This document shows positions 63,837 to 64,000 of a stretch of DNA of 64,000 nucleotides, piece after piece. Within the stretch, counting starts at the first letter, position 1; each line of letters starts with the position of its first letter. The position numbers were made by a program, and so were the translations under genes. The stretch comes from Rahnella inusitata_A (GTDB taxonomy: Bacteria > Pseudomonadota > Gammaproteobacteria > Enterobacterales > Enterobacteriaceae): positions 437,801 through 501,800 of the forward strand of contig NZ_CBCPJJ010000008.1 in assembly GCF_965118895.1 (NCBI RefSeq). Reading direction: 5' to 3'. The notes beneath the pieces are model-generated. The model worked only from the letters and a program-made list of their open reading frames with translations, searched no databases and had not been told where the DNA came from.

Positions 63837-64000
63837 TGAACTGAACCCTTAAAGTTGGACTTCAGATTTACGTCAGGGGAACATATGAGTCCGGTATTCT
63901 ACCGGACTCATACCGCCTAGTTTCATTTTAATCCTGTCGTGATTGTAGTACCCGATGTATTCCTCTATCGACGCTGCCAGTTCTTCTGTGCCCGCGTAAC
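63837..64000 (-). mobile_element. IS3-family (IS150-like) insertion sequence, partial
   Basis: The end starts TGAACTGAACCCTTAAAGTT, closely following the IS150 terminal pattern TGTACTGCACCC...GTTGGAC. A transposase end lies inside it on the minus strand. The element runs past the right edge of the window. Confidence 0.75.
63873..63998 (-). CDS. IS3-family transposase, C-terminal part (truncated by window edge)
   Basis: The last 41 residues of an OrfB-type DDE transposase: EELAASIEEYIGYYNHDRIK followed by MKLGGMSPVEYRTHMFP and a stop. The YYNHDRIKxKLxGxSPVEYR pattern is the standard end of IS150-subgroup integrases. The catalytic residues and upstream orfA lie outside the window, so intactness cannot be judged. 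Confidence 0.8.
   Translation of the reverse strand, partial: YAGTEELAASIEEYIGYYNHDRIKMKLGGMSPVEYRTHMFP

Overview
The window reads as a chromosomal segment of an enterobacterium of the order Enterobacterales. Gene order matches Escherichia coli in several separate blocks: ansA-pncA; msrB-gapA-yeaD-mipA-yeaG-yeaH; dadX-dadA-ycgB-fadR-nhaB-dsbB; phoH-efeB-efeO-efeU-putP-putA. The blocks are joined differently from E. coli, and the accessory genes point to the Yersiniaceae (a Rahnella/Rouxiella/Serratia-like genome). That placement is an inference from synteny and protein similarity recalled from memory; no search was run.

Layout. 1-5.5 kb: end of sppA, asparaginase/nicotinamidase pair, yeaC, msrB, gapA with a CRP site and a P1-like promoter, and yeaD. 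5.5-10.9 kb: mipA, the stress kinase pair yeaG-yeaH behind a good sigma-54 promoter, and ydiY. 11-13.6 kb: nadE and a Bcr/CflA-type exporter. 13.6-23.1 kb: D-alanine catabolism (dadAX), a chloroperoxidase-like hydrolase inserted next to it, ycgB, fadR, nhaB, dsbB and a DUF998 membrane protein. 23.4-33 kb: a Fur-box-preceded TonB-dependent receptor followed on the same strand by an Opp/Dpp-type ABC importer with two paralogous binding proteins, probably a metallophore or peptide-siderophore system. 33-38.6 kb: chaC, chaA, phoH, a broken ClC channel gene and a HigBA toxin-antitoxin pair. 38.6-48.4 kb: the Fur-regulated EfeUOB ferrous iron system and the divergent putP/putA proline genes with GTTGCA-type PutA operators between them. 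48.4-51.4 kb: phoA with a Pho box, enclosed by two directly repeated, non-coding, hairpin-rich elements of about 725 bp. 51.4-61.7 kb: a ten-kilobase single-strand gene set for peptides containing D-amino acids: dgcN, dgcA, a Gsi-type ABC importer, a P1-family aminopeptidase, an M55 D-aminopeptidase and a LysR regulator. 62-64 kb: an OmpF-like porin with a long regulatory region, then the end of an IS150-like insertion sequence.

How the genes fit together. The dgc operon should import small peptides, release D-residues with two peptidases and convert D-Glu to L-Glu. Together with dadAX (D-Ala to pyruvate) it would let the cell live on or recycle peptidoglycan peptides. Two iron-related units (the TonB receptor/ABC set and EfeUOB) carry recognisable Fur boxes. 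A family of short palindromic repeats (CTCCCC..TGCGAAGGGG core) sits directly after stop codons inside three of these transcription units, and a fifth copy is interrupted by the insertion sequence at the right edge.

The most unusual features are the phoA-flanking repeat pair, with hairpins whose two arms change together between copies; the way the second copy supplies the last codons of the LysR gene; a pair of mutually exclusive hairpins at 23357-23435; and two adjacent NtrC-type sites upstream of the porin. No rRNA, tRNA or CRISPR array was recognised.
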